This document shows positions 44,138 through 51,656 of a stretch of 64,000 nucleotides of DNA, piece by piece. The notes under the pieces are model-generated. The model was given only the letters and a program-made list of their open reading frames with translations. It was not told the origin of the DNA and did not search any database. The stretch is from G965227875 sp965227875. Lineage in GTDB: Bacteria; Pseudomonadota; Alphaproteobacteria; Rhizobiales; JAJFHC01. The stretch is from NCBI GenBank assembly GCA_965227875.1, contig OZ245783.1, forward strand, positions 2,418,001 through 2,482,000. Direction: 5' to 3'. Both the position numbers and the translations under genes were made by a program. Position 1 is the first letter of the stretch. Each line of letters starts with the position of its first letter.

Positions 44138-44707
44138 ATGCGCCCGTCTGTTCGTGACGAACTTGTCAGCAAGGCGCTCGACGCCTTCTACAGCAACGGG
44201 TTTCACGCCACGGGCATGGACCGTCTCGCCGAGGAGACCGGCATTTCCAAGACCTCCATGTACAATCACTTTCGCACCAAGGAGGATCTTATCGCGGCGA
44301 CGCTGCAGCTGCGTAACGAGCGGTTCCGGGACTGGCTGGTTCGCCGTGTGGAAAGCGCGGCCGACGATCCGCGGGACCGGTTGCTCGCCATATTCGACGC
44401 GCTCGGAGAGTGGTTCCGCGCACCGGAGTTCTGCGGATGCATGTTCATGAAGGCGGCCGCGGAATATCCGGCCATGGCGCATCCGATTCACGTCCAGGCG
44501 ACCGAGCACAAGCAGGACCTGGCGGATTTCGTCGCCGCCATTGCCCGCCAGGCCGGCGCACAGGGGCCGGATGCGCTCGCGCGGCGTCTCGTCCTGCTGA
44601 TGGAGGGCGCCATCGTGACGACCCATATCGGGCGGGCCGGAGACCACGCCGAGGACGCCAAGGTGGCCGCGGGCGTCCTGATCGACGACGCGTTTCCTCC
44701 AGCCTGA
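44138..44707 (+). CDS. TetR/AcrR family transcriptional regulator
   Basis: This 189-residue protein has an N-terminal TetR helix-turn-helix (ALDAFYSNGFHATGMDRLAE, then TGISKTSMYNHFRTKEDLIA) and a helical C-terminal ligand domain with FCGCMFMKAAAEYP. ATG 44138 is 7 nt after AAGGAG; the GTG at 44108 would add ten residues and is less likely. It is divergent from the PNPOx-like gene, and the two 13-bp repeats between them are its likely operators. The oxygenase pair downstream starts 85 bp later and could also be controlled by it. Confidence 0.9.
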   Translation: MRPSVRDELVSKALDAFYSNGFHATGMDRLAEETGISKTSMYNHFRTKEDLIAATLQLRNERFRDWLVRRVESAADDPRDRLLAIFDALGEWFRAPEFCGCMFMKAAAEYPAMAHPIHVQATEHKQDLADFVAAIARQAGAQGPDALARRLVLLMEGAIVTTHIGRAGDHAEDAKVAAGVLIDDAFPPA

Positions 44708-44792
44708 GGGGACCGAATGAAATTTTAGCTGTTGTATTCCCGCCCGGTCGTTGGAAAGAGTGATCGGAGAAACTTCAACCGGCGAGGACATC

Positions 44793-45932
44793 ATGGACAG
44801 GGCCGAGATCATCGACGGCGGACGCGCGCTCGCGGTCGACACCGCATTTCTCAAGGCGCGGTTTCACGCCATCTGGCTGCGTGACAACGCCCCCGATCCC
44901 GAAACGCGCGACCCGGGCAACGGGCAGCGGCTGATCGCACTGGGCGACATCCCGGTCGACACCTGCATCTCGGAAGCCGTCGTCCGCGACGGGACCGTGC
45001 AGGTCGTGTTCGCGCCGGAAGGCAAGGCCGTCTCCTTCAGCCTCGACTGGCTGGCCGCGCACGCCTATGACCGCGAAACCGATGGGTCGCACGGATGGCT
45101 GCCGCAGGAGGTGGAAACATGGGACGCCGGGAGCGGCGTTCTGCCCGATGCGCGGTTCGACGACGTGAGCGACGACGGTCAGGCGCTGTGCCGCTGGCTC
45201 GGCGACGTGCGCCGATACGGCTTCGGCAGGCTGCTCGGCGGGCCCGTCGAGAGCGGTGCGCTGATGAAGGTGGCCGGGTTGTTCGGCTATGTCCGGGAAA
45301 CCAATTACGGGCGCTGGTTCGAGGTGCGCACGGAGGTCAACCCGGAGAACCTCGCCTATACCGGGCTGGGACTCCAGGCCCACACCGACAATCCCTACCG
45401 CGATCCCGTGCCGACGCTCCAGGTGCTCTACTGTCTCGAGAGCTCCGCGAAAGGCGGGGAAAACATGGTGGTCGACGGCTTCCGGGCCGCCCGACGGCTG
45501 CGGGACGAGGACCCGGACGGTTTCGACCTCCTCGCGAACCACTGCGCCCGCTTCGAATATGCGGGACGAGGCGACGTCCATCTGTCCTCCCGCCGTCCCA
45601 TGATCGAACTGGCGCCGGACGGCGAACTGATCGGGATCCGGTTCAACAACCGGTCCGCCGCCGCCATCACGGACGTGCCCTACGATCACATGCAGGCCTA
45701 TTACGCAGCCTACCGCCGGTTCGCCGAAATCATCGACGATCCGGACATGCAGGTGACTTTCCGGCTCGACCCGGGCGACAGTTTCATCGTCGACAACACC
45801 CGCGTTCTGCATGCCCGCAAGGGATACTCCGGCAGCGGATCGCGCTGGCTCCAGGGGTGTTACGCCGACCGGGACGGTCTGCTGTCCACGCTCTCCGTTC
45901 TGGGTTCCCGCTACGCCGAGGCCGCTGAATGA
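44793..45932 (+). CDS. tmpA: TmpA-like (gamma-butyrobetaine-dioxygenase-like) Fe/2-oxoglutarate oxygenase
   Basis: This 379-residue protein has a GBBH-like N-terminal domain (residues 1-95) and a TauD/TfdA catalytic domain. The iron ligands are His197 and Asp199 (QAHTDNPY) and His340 (TRVLHARKGY), with Arg351 as the likely 2OG ligand. Alone it would be called gamma-butyrobetaine dioxygenase. It is followed, with a four-base overlap (ATGA), by a TmpB-like HD oxygenase, the arrangement of the TmpA/TmpB pathway, in which TmpA hydroxylates 2-(trimethylammonio)ethylphosphonate. The Cys residues that bind zinc in the BBOX N-terminal domain are missing (WLRDNAPDPETRD). The symbol is assigned by context. 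Confidence 0.78.
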   Translation: MDRAEIIDGGRALAVDTAFLKARFHAIWLRDNAPDPETRDPGNGQRLIALGDIPVDTCISEAVVRDGTVQVVFAPEGKAVSFSLDWLAAHAYDRETDGSHGWLPQEVETWDAGSGVLPDARFDDVSDDGQALCRWLGDVRRYGFGRLLGGPVESGALMKVAGLFGYVRETNYGRWFEVRTEVNPENLAYTGLGLQAHTDNPYRDPVPTLQVLYCLESSAKGGENMVVDGFRAARRLRDEDPDGFDLLANHCARFEYAGRGDVHLSSRRPMIELAPDGELIGIRFNNRSAAAITDVPYDHMQAYYAAYRRFAEIIDDPDMQVTFRLDPGDSFIVDNTRVLHARKGYSGSGSRWLQGCYADRDGLLSTLSVLGSRYAEAAE

Positions 45933-46522
45933 CCGGAAACGACTTCGCCACGCTGACGCCGGACAACATCGTCGCCTTCATCGCGGACATCTTCGAACGC
46001 CGCGGTGCGGATTCCTATCTCGGCGAGCAGGTCACCATGTCGCAGCACATGCTGCAGGGTGCCCAACTCGCCGAACAGGCCGGCGCGGACGACGAGATCG
46101 TCGCCGCCGCGCTGCTCCACGATATCGGCCATTACACCAACGAGTTTCCCGACGACGCGCTGGAACGCGGTATCGACAACCGGCACGACGAAGCCGGCGC
46201 GCGGGTGCTGGAACGGTTCTTTCCCGACATCGTCACCGACTGCGTGCGCCATCATGTGGCGGCGAAACGCTATCTGTGCGCAACGGATCCCGACTACTTC
46301 GCCCGGCTTTCCGAAGCATCGGTCCACACGCTCGCCCTGCAGGGCGGTCCCATGAACCCGGACGAGGTTGCGTCCTTTTCCCGTCACGCGAACCTGCCGG
46401 CGATCCTCCAGGTCCGTCACTGGGACGACGAAGGCAAGGACCCCGGCGTCACGACGCCCGCGTTTTCTCACTACGCGCCGCTTCTGCAGCGTGTCGTCGA
46501 CGCCCACGTGGCCGCCGTCTGA
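45929..46522 (+). CDS. tmpB: TmpB/PhnZ-like HD-domain mixed-valent diiron oxygenase
   Basis: This 197-residue HD-domain protein is the size of PhnZ. Candidate diiron ligands are His40, His64-Asp65 (LLHDIGH), His86, His108/109 and Asp166/167 (VRHWDDEGK). Tyr30 and Glu33 in YLGEQVTMSQH match the Tyr-x-x-Glu pair that guards the iron site in PhnZ and separates these oxygenases from HD phosphatases. Such enzymes cleave the C-P bond of a 1-hydroxyphosphonate. With TmpA upstream, the expected products are glycine betaine and phosphate. The PhoX gene starts 78 bp later, consistent with phosphorus scavenging. Confidence 0.82.
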   Translation: MTGNDFATLTPDNIVAFIADIFERRGADSYLGEQVTMSQHMLQGAQLAEQAGADDEIVAAALLHDIGHYTNEFPDDALERGIDNRHDEAGARVLERFFPDIVTDCVRHHVAAKRYLCATDPDYFARLSEASVHTLALQGGPMNPDEVASFSRHANLPAILQVRHWDDEGKDPGVTTPAFSHYAPLLQRVVDAHVAAV

Positions 46523-46536
46523 ATATCGTCACATCA

Positions 46537-46554
46537 CCGTAATCGGCCTGTCGT
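46537..46554 (+). promoter_or_regulatory. weak Pho-box candidate upstream of phoX
   Basis: CCGTAAT (46537-46543) and CTGTCGT (46548-46554) are spaced by 4 bp, the 11-bp period of a PhoB box (consensus CTGTCAT half-sites). A third, poorer match, TCGTCAC, is at 46526-46532, also 11 bp before. Both main half-sites have mismatches. Confidence 0.3.
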
Positions 46555-46600
46555 GGATGTGCGCGAGCGTTTCCGTCAGGATAAAATCGGGAGACGTTCG

Positions 46601-48496
46601 ATGACCGGACACGACGCACGAGAGCTTTCCTTCGACGAGTTCGACGAAGTCCGCGCACCGCGTCCCGAGCCCACCGGGTTCGAGGAACTGGTGGAGCGGT
46701 CCCTGTCGCGCCGTGACGTGCTGCGCGGAACGGTTGCCTGGGGCGCCGCCGCGTTCATCGCCGGCGCCGGTGGCCTGCGCCCGGCCCGGGCAAGCTCCAG
46801 CCGGCTCTCGTTTGCGCCCGTGCCGGCAAGCACCGCCGACACGGTCACGCTTCCGGAGGGATACTCCTGGCATGTGGTTACGCGCTGGGGGGATCCCCTG
46901 TGGTCCGAGGTCCCTGAATTCGACCAGGCCAGCCGCGGGACCGGAGCGAGCCAGGAACGATCCTTCGGCGACAACAATGACGGCATGGTCCTGTTCTCCC
47001 GCGGCAACCGGCACGTGCTTCTCGTCAACAACGAGTACGCCAACCGGGATATCCTCCACGGCAACCGTGCGTCGAAGAAGGCCGAGACGCCCGACGACAT
47101 CCGCAAGTCCAAGGCCGCGCACGGCGTGACGGTGGTCGAGGTCGCCCGCCGCCAGGGCCGCTGGCGCACGCTCAAGGATTCGCCGCTGAACCGGCGGATC
47201 ACCGCCGACACGCCGATCGCGATCTCAGGTCCGGCGCGCGGCCATGACCTTGTGAAGACAGCCGCCGACGGTGCGGGCGCCCTCGCGCGCGGGACCTTCA
47301 ACAACTGCGGCAGCGGCCGCACGCCCTGGGGCACCTACCTGGCCTGCGAGGAAAACTTCAACGGCTATTTCTCGTCCTCCGACCCGCAATTGGCGCTTTC
47401 GCCGGACCAGAAGCGATACGGTGTCGGCCACAAGGACTGGGGGTACGGCTGGGCGGCCGCAGACGAGCGTTTCGATATCGCCAGGCATCCCAACGAACCC
47501 AACCGTGCAGGCTACGTCGTCGAGATCGACCCGTGGGATCCCTCCGCCACGCCGCGCAAGCTGACGGCGCTGGGACGCTTCAAGCACGAAAACGCCGAAG
47601 TGGTGCTTTCCCGGTCCGGCCGTGTCGTCGTCTACATGGGCGACGACGAACGCGGCGAGTTCCTCTACCGCTATGTCAGCGATCAGGCTTATGTCCCGGG
47701 CGGAGACCCGTCCGGTCTGCTCGACAACGGCACGCTCTACGCGGCCAGATTCACGGACGACGGGCGCGGCGAATGGATCGCGCTCACGCCTGCGGCGACG
47801 GGCATGGCGACGGAGGCCGAAATCCGGATCCGGACCCGGATGGCCGCGTCGTCTGTCGGGGCGACGACGATGGACCGGCCTGAATGGGTTGCCGCCAATC
47901 CCCTGCGCAACGAGGTCTATTGCTGCCTCACCAACAACAAGAACCGCGGCGTGAAGCCCAATGCGGGCGGCGACGCCACACCGGTCAACGGCGCCAATCC
48001 CCGAAAGGTGAACCACTACGGGCAGATCGTCCGGTGGATTCCCGACGGCGGCGATCACACGGCGGCCGGTTTCGCCTGGAACCTGTTCGTGCTCGCCGGC
48101 AACCCGACCGTTCACCAGGATGAATATGCCGGTTCCGCGAATGTCGACGCAGGCAACATGTTCAATTCGCCCGACGGTCTCGCCTTCGACAGCAACGGGC
48201 TCCTGTGGATCCAGACCGACGGGAACTACGGGAACGAGAAGGACTTCGCCGGAATGGGCAACAACCAGATGCTGGTCGCCGACCCGGAAACGGCGGAGAT
48301 CCGGCGCTTCATGGTGGGGCCGCGACAGGCCGAAGTGACGGGGTTCGCCTGGTCGCCGGACCGCGCGACCCTCTTCGTGGGCATCCAGCACCCCGGAGAA
48401 AAGGGCGGCGACAGCCATTTCCCCGACGGAGGCGAAAACGTGCCCCGGTCTTGCGCCATCGCGATCTCCCGGGACGACGGCCTGCCGATCGGATGA
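46601..48496 (+). CDS. phoX: Tat-exported PhoX-family alkaline phosphatase (DUF839)
   Basis: This 631-residue protein has a twin-arginine leader (SLSRRDVLRGTVAWGAAAFI, near residues 50-70) after an unusually long N-region. The PhoX/DUF839 beta-propeller follows, with FNNCGSGRTPWGTYLACEEN, RFKHENAEVVL, and NSPDGLAFDSNGLLWIQTDG. PhoX enzymes are calcium/iron-dependent periplasmic phosphatases, often induced by phosphate starvation. The frame opens at 46553, but ATG 46601 follows GGGAG by 7 nt. It lies directly after the TmpAB pair, so the three would supply phosphate from phosphonate and phosphoester sources. Confidence 0.9.
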   Translation: MTGHDARELSFDEFDEVRAPRPEPTGFEELVERSLSRRDVLRGTVAWGAAAFIAGAGGLRPARASSSRLSFAPVPASTADTVTLPEGYSWHVVTRWGDPLWSEVPEFDQASRGTGASQERSFGDNNDGMVLFSRGNRHVLLVNNEYANRDILHGNRASKKAETPDDIRKSKAAHGVTVVEVARRQGRWRTLKDSPLNRRITADTPIAISGPARGHDLVKTAADGAGALARGTFNNCGSGRTPWGTYLACEENFNGYFSSSDPQLALSPDQKRYGVGHKDWGYGWAAADERFDIARHPNEPNRAGYVVEIDPWDPSATPRKLTALGRFKHENAEVVLSRSGRVVVYMGDDERGEFLYRYVSDQAYVPGGDPSGLLDNGTLYAARFTDDGRGEWIALTPAATGMATEAEIRIRTRMAASSVGATTMDRPEWVAANPLRNEVYCCLTNNKNRGVKPNAGGDATPVNGANPRKVNHYGQIVRWIPDGGDHTAAGFAWNLFVLAGNPTVHQDEYAGSANVDAGNMFNSPDGLAFDSNGLLWIQTDGNYGNEKDFAGMGNNQMLVADPETAEIRRFMVGPRQAEVTGFAWSPDRATLFVGIQHPGEKGGDSHFPDGGENVPRSCAIAISRDDGLPIG

Positions 48497-48536
48497 ACCG
48501 CTTGCGGGATGGCGCCGTTCAGGCTCTATTCCCGCG

Positions 48537-49274
48537 ATGACCAGCGAAACACAGACCGACCCTGCATGGACGGAAGAGGACAGCGAGGTCTACCGCGAGC
48601 TGTCGTCCGTCGCCGTGCCTGACCGCGAACGCCAGATCGCGATCGTCACCGAACTTGTCGCCGGAGCGCAGGCCGACGGCCCGATCCTCGAACTGTGCAG
48701 CGGCGAGGGCCTGTGGACCAGGGCCCTCCTCGACGCCCTGCCGGGCGCAACCGTGATCGCGTGCGACGGATCCGAAAGCATGCTCGAGGAAACCCGCCGG
48801 ACCGCGGGCGATCCGGCCCGCCTCGAGACTAGGCTCTTCGACCTCGCGGCAGATGACTGGCGCACCTATGACGGCGAATTGCGCGCGGTCGTCTCATCCC
48901 TTGCCGTTCACCATCTCGACGGGGGCGGAAAACGCACCCTCTTCGCCGACATTCACCGGGCACTGCGCCCGGGCGGCGTGTTCGTCCTGGCGGATGTCAT
49001 CCGTCCGGCGACACGCCTCGGCGACGGGATCGCCGCGCGCATGTGGGACGAGGAGACCAGGCGCCGGTCGCAGGCGCGGGACGGGACGCTGGCGGCGTAC
49101 GAACGGTTCTCCGCGGCCGGGTGGAATCATTTTCACGACGAGGCGCCCGATCCGGTGGACAAGCCCTCCGCCGTGCGCGAGCATTTCGACTGGCTGGGCG
49201 AAGCGGGCTTCACCGATGTCGACATGCACTGGATGCTCGCAGGCCAGGCCCTGTTCAGTGCGTGGAAGCGCTGA
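48537..49274 (+). CDS. class I SAM-dependent methyltransferase
   Basis: This 245-residue protein has motif I PILELCSGEGLWTRALL, an acidic motif II (VIACDGSESMLEETR) and a post-I region with FDLAADDWRTYDGELRAVVS, then a Rossmann-fold remainder with LRPGGVFVLADVI. The methyl acceptor is unknown. It follows phoX by 40 bp on the same strand but has no clear link to it. Confidence 0.88.
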   Translation: MTSETQTDPAWTEEDSEVYRELSSVAVPDRERQIAIVTELVAGAQADGPILELCSGEGLWTRALLDALPGATVIACDGSESMLEETRRTAGDPARLETRLFDLAADDWRTYDGELRAVVSSLAVHHLDGGGKRTLFADIHRALRPGGVFVLADVIRPATRLGDGIAARMWDEETRRRSQARDGTLAAYERFSAAGWNHFHDEAPDPVDKPSAVREHFDWLGEAGFTDVDMHWMLAGQALFSAWKR

Positions 49275-49402
49275 TCCGGATCGATGTCGCGTTTTCCGGC
49301 AGTTGACGGAAACCTGTGGCCCGAGGCGATTGTTGCAATCGGCCCGGCGGGCCCCTACAAGACGGACAGGACGATGAGCGCAAGCCGGGGCGTGACCAGC
49401 CG

Positions 49403-50188
49403 ATGACGCAAGAAGATTCCAGCAAGATCCGGGTCACCGGCCTTCACAAGCGGTTCGGTGACAAGGAAGTTCTGCGCGGTGTCGATCTCGACGTGCCGCG
49501 CGACCGCAAGTCGGTGCTGATCGGGCCGGCCGCGTCCGGCAAGACCGTCCTGATGAAATGCCTGGCGGGTCTCTACCGGCCGGACGCCGGCAGGATCGAG
49601 ATCGATGGCGCGCCAGTGCCGGTCACCGGCCACGCAGACCACTCCACGTTCATGGAATCCGTCGGGATGCTGTTCCAGCAGGGCGGGCTTTTCGACAGCC
49701 TCACCGTCTGGGAGAACGTCGCGTTCAAGCTCATCCAGGTCCAGGGCATGGACCGGGACGAAGCCCGCGAGATCGCCATATCCAAGCTCGCGATGGTCCA
49801 CCTGCCGCCGAGCACCGGAGACCTGCTGCCTTCCGAAATCTCGGGCGGCATGCAGAAGCGCGTGGGAATCGCGCGGGCCCTGGCGGGCGGGCCGTCGCTC
49901 TTGCTATTTGACGAACCCACCGCCGGGCTCGATCCCATCACAACGGCGACGATCAACCGCCTCATCGACGATTCGATCCGGGATATCGGCGCCACCGTCC
50001 TGTCGATCACCAGCGACATGGCTGCCGCGACCCAGGCCTACGACTATCTGTTCATGCTGAACGAAGGCGAAATCGTCTGGAGCGGACCGGTCGACGAGAT
50101 CGAGGAGTCGGGCAATCCCTATGTGCTCCAGCTCGTGCATGGCCATGGCGAAGGTCCCATCAAGATGCGCCTGCGCGCCCGCGCCTGA
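49403..50188 (+). CDS. MlaF-type ABC transporter ATP-binding protein, orphan
   Basis: This 261-residue protein has Walker A GPAASGKT, the Q-loop and following FQQGGLFDSLTVWENVAF typical of MlaF/Ttg2A lipid-transport ATPases, the signature SGGMQKRVGIARAL and Walker B LLLFDEPTAGLD. MlaF normally pairs with permease MlaE and substrate-binding MlaD to move phospholipids across the periplasm. No permease or MlaD gene is adjacent, so its partner is elsewhere. ATG 49403 is chosen over an extension from 49316. Confidence 0.88.
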   Translation: MTQEDSSKIRVTGLHKRFGDKEVLRGVDLDVPRDRKSVLIGPAASGKTVLMKCLAGLYRPDAGRIEIDGAPVPVTGHADHSTFMESVGMLFQQGGLFDSLTVWENVAFKLIQVQGMDRDEAREIAISKLAMVHLPPSTGDLLPSEISGGMQKRVGIARALAGGPSLLLFDEPTAGLDPITTATINRLIDDSIRDIGATVLSITSDMAAATQAYDYLFMLNEGEIVWSGPVDEIEESGNPYVLQLVHGHGEGPIKMRLRARA

Positions 50189-50253
50189 CGGGAACAGCCC
50201 GCGGACGATGCTGCCGTGTGACCGGCGGTCGGGCGGACTTTTGGGAGACCTGC

Positions 50254-50862
50254 ATGCATGCGGATGATGCCGCCGACGGGCGACTGCTCGACGCCATACT
50301 GGCCCATGTCGCCGGCAGCCGGGATCCCGCCGTCGCGCGCTTTGCCGATGCGGTCACCACGTGGGGGCAGGAGCATGTTCCGGTCCCGCCGTTTCACCGT
50401 CCGGTCAGCGACGCTCTTCCGGGCCTGCTCGATCTCACCGTGCCCGGGACGCGGGGTCTGCTCGCGGCGTTCGCGCGCGAACGGCAGTCCCGCAAGTGGG
50501 AACAAAGCTACACGCGGGCGGACAACCTCGTCGGAGAGGACATGCTGTCCGGCTACGGGTTCGCCGAGGTCATCGGGAAATGGGGCCCGTTCGTCAGCGA
50601 GAAGGTTCGTGCGGGGATCGGGATCTGGGGGCCCGACATCGATTATCCACCCCACCGCCATGGTGCCGAGGAGGTCTACGTGGTTCTCGCGGGTGCGGCG
50701 GAATTCAGGCTCGCCGGCGAGCCACCCCGGGTCCGCAAGCCCGGCGAGGCGGTTCATGTGACCTCGATGCGGACCCACGGTTTCCGCACCGCGGATCTGC
50801 CGCTTGCGGTCTTCTACATCTGGCAGTCCGGCGATCTTCGCGAAACGTCGCGTTTCGACTGA
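50254..50862 (+). CDS. cupin protein, dimethylsulfoniopropionate-lyase-like
   Basis: This 202-residue protein has a single-domain cupin. Metal-ligand candidates are His134, His136 and Glu140 in YPPHRHGAEEVYVV plus His175. The leading part KWEQSYTRADNLVGEDMLSG and YGFAEVIGKWGPFVSEKV matches the layout of DddQ/DddL-type DMSP lyases, including the tyrosine before the metal motif. DMSP lyases form dimethyl sulfide and acrylate. The metal motif reads HRHGAEEVY rather than the common HxHPAxExY, so the substrate may differ. ATG 50254 has a GGGAG site and is preferred over GTG 50218. A stem-loop terminator follows. Confidence 0.72.
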   Translation: MHADDAADGRLLDAILAHVAGSRDPAVARFADAVTTWGQEHVPVPPFHRPVSDALPGLLDLTVPGTRGLLAAFARERQSRKWEQSYTRADNLVGEDMLSGYGFAEVIGKWGPFVSEKVRAGIGIWGPDIDYPPHRHGAEEVYVVLAGAAEFRLAGEPPRVRKPGEAVHVTSMRTHGFRTADLPLAVFYIWQSGDLRETSRFD

Positions 50863-50882
50863 AACGGATACGCGCAAACGCA

Positions 50883-50913
50883 AACGCCCGGCCGAGGGGA
50901 TTGGCCGGGCGTT
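50883..50913 (+). terminator. stem-loop after the DMSP-lyase-like gene
   Basis: AACGCCCGGCC (50883-50893) pairs perfectly with GGCCGGGCGTT (50903-50913) around a 9-nt loop. It starts 21 bp past the stop codon. There is only a short T-containing tail (CGTTGCG), so efficiency is uncertain. Confidence 0.65.
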
Positions 50914-51030
50914 CGTTGCGTATCGCGGATGGTCGTGATTGCGGGGGCAGCGTGGTGAGCCGTCCGCGATACCTCCGCAGGGGGGACCGGCCCCCCTCCC
51001 GGGGCCGTTATGTCCCCCCTGACTGCGGAA

Positions 51031-51315
51031 CTATTCGGCGATGACGAAGGCGCCGTCGCGAATGATCACGTTCTCGTCACCGGCGAAATCCTGTTCAGCA
51101 CCGGTGTTGAGGCGAAGGGTGCAGCCGTCTTCGCAAAGGCCTTCCAGGCTCTGCTCGGCTTCGAGTTCCATCATGTCGGCCGACTGGCCGCCCTGGCCCT
51201 GAACGACTTCCACTTCATAGGTGGCGGCGTCTTCGTTGGTCAGGGTGAGCGCCTGGGCCGGAACGGCGAAGAGGGCCGTGGCGGCAAGGGCGGAAAGAAA
51301 GACATTGGTACGCAT
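51031..51315 (-). CDS. small secreted acidic protein, unknown
   Basis: This 94-residue protein has a clear signal peptide (MRTNVFLSALAATALFAVPA, cleavage after AQA). The mature part of about 71 residues is strongly acidic (EVEVVQGQGGQSADMMELEA, then EGLCEDGCTLRLNTGA) with two cysteines that could form one disulfide. I do not recognise a domain. ATG 51315 follows an AGGAA site. A basic 43-codon ORF ends 44 bp upstream on the same strand. Confidence 0.8.
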   Translation of the reverse strand: MRTNVFLSALAATALFAVPAQALTLTNEDAATYEVEVVQGQGGQSADMMELEAEQSLEGLCEDGCTLRLNTGAEQDFAGDENVIIRDGAFVIAE

Positions 51316-51359
51316 CGTTTGGTTCCTGTGTGCGGTTCGGGTGTCCGAATCCGGGTTGG

Positions 51360-51491
51360 TCATTTGGATTTGGGGGCCGTGCGCCTGGCGGGCGACGCGG
51401 GTTTGTGGGGCTGGGCGGATTTCGCCGGCGCCTTGGCTGCGGCTGCCGGTTTGTCCGGGTTCCAGCTCTTGCCGGATTTGCTCGTTTTCAT
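51360..51491 (-). CDS. 43-residue basic Ala/Pro/Lys-rich small ORF
   Basis: Minus-strand ATG 51491 begins MKTSKSGKSWNPDKPAAAAK and the frame ends at TGA 51362-51360. The protein is rich in Lys, Ala and Pro and has no acidic residue except one Asp, like a histone-H1-type tail. An AGGA lies 9 nt before the ATG. The frame is free of overlap with other genes, lies in the promoter-proximal position before the acidic secreted protein, and its composition is not what a random GC-rich frame gives. No homology can be claimed. Confidence 0.5.
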   Translation of the reverse strand: MKTSKSGKSWNPDKPAAAAKAPAKSAQPHKPASPARRTAPKSK

Positions 51492-51656
51492 GGGGTTCGT
51501 CCTGTTCTCTCGACGTCTTCGACATCGACGAACGCATATGTAGGACCGATTTATCTCTTCGTATAGCGAATATTATTGTATTTTAATATCGACAAAGCCG
51601 ATAAATAGGCCGGACATGACAAACGCCGCGCGAGTCGGCCAACGGGAGATGATCCG

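Noticed and set aside
45929..46522. HD-domain nucleotide phosphohydrolase
   Set aside because: The Tyr-x-x-Glu motif and the partner 2OG oxygenase favour a PhnZ/TmpB-type oxygenase.
49327..49341. CGATTG/CAATCG dyad before the MlaF-type gene
   Set aside because: Short (6-bp arms), with no regulator next to it; not enough to call an operator.
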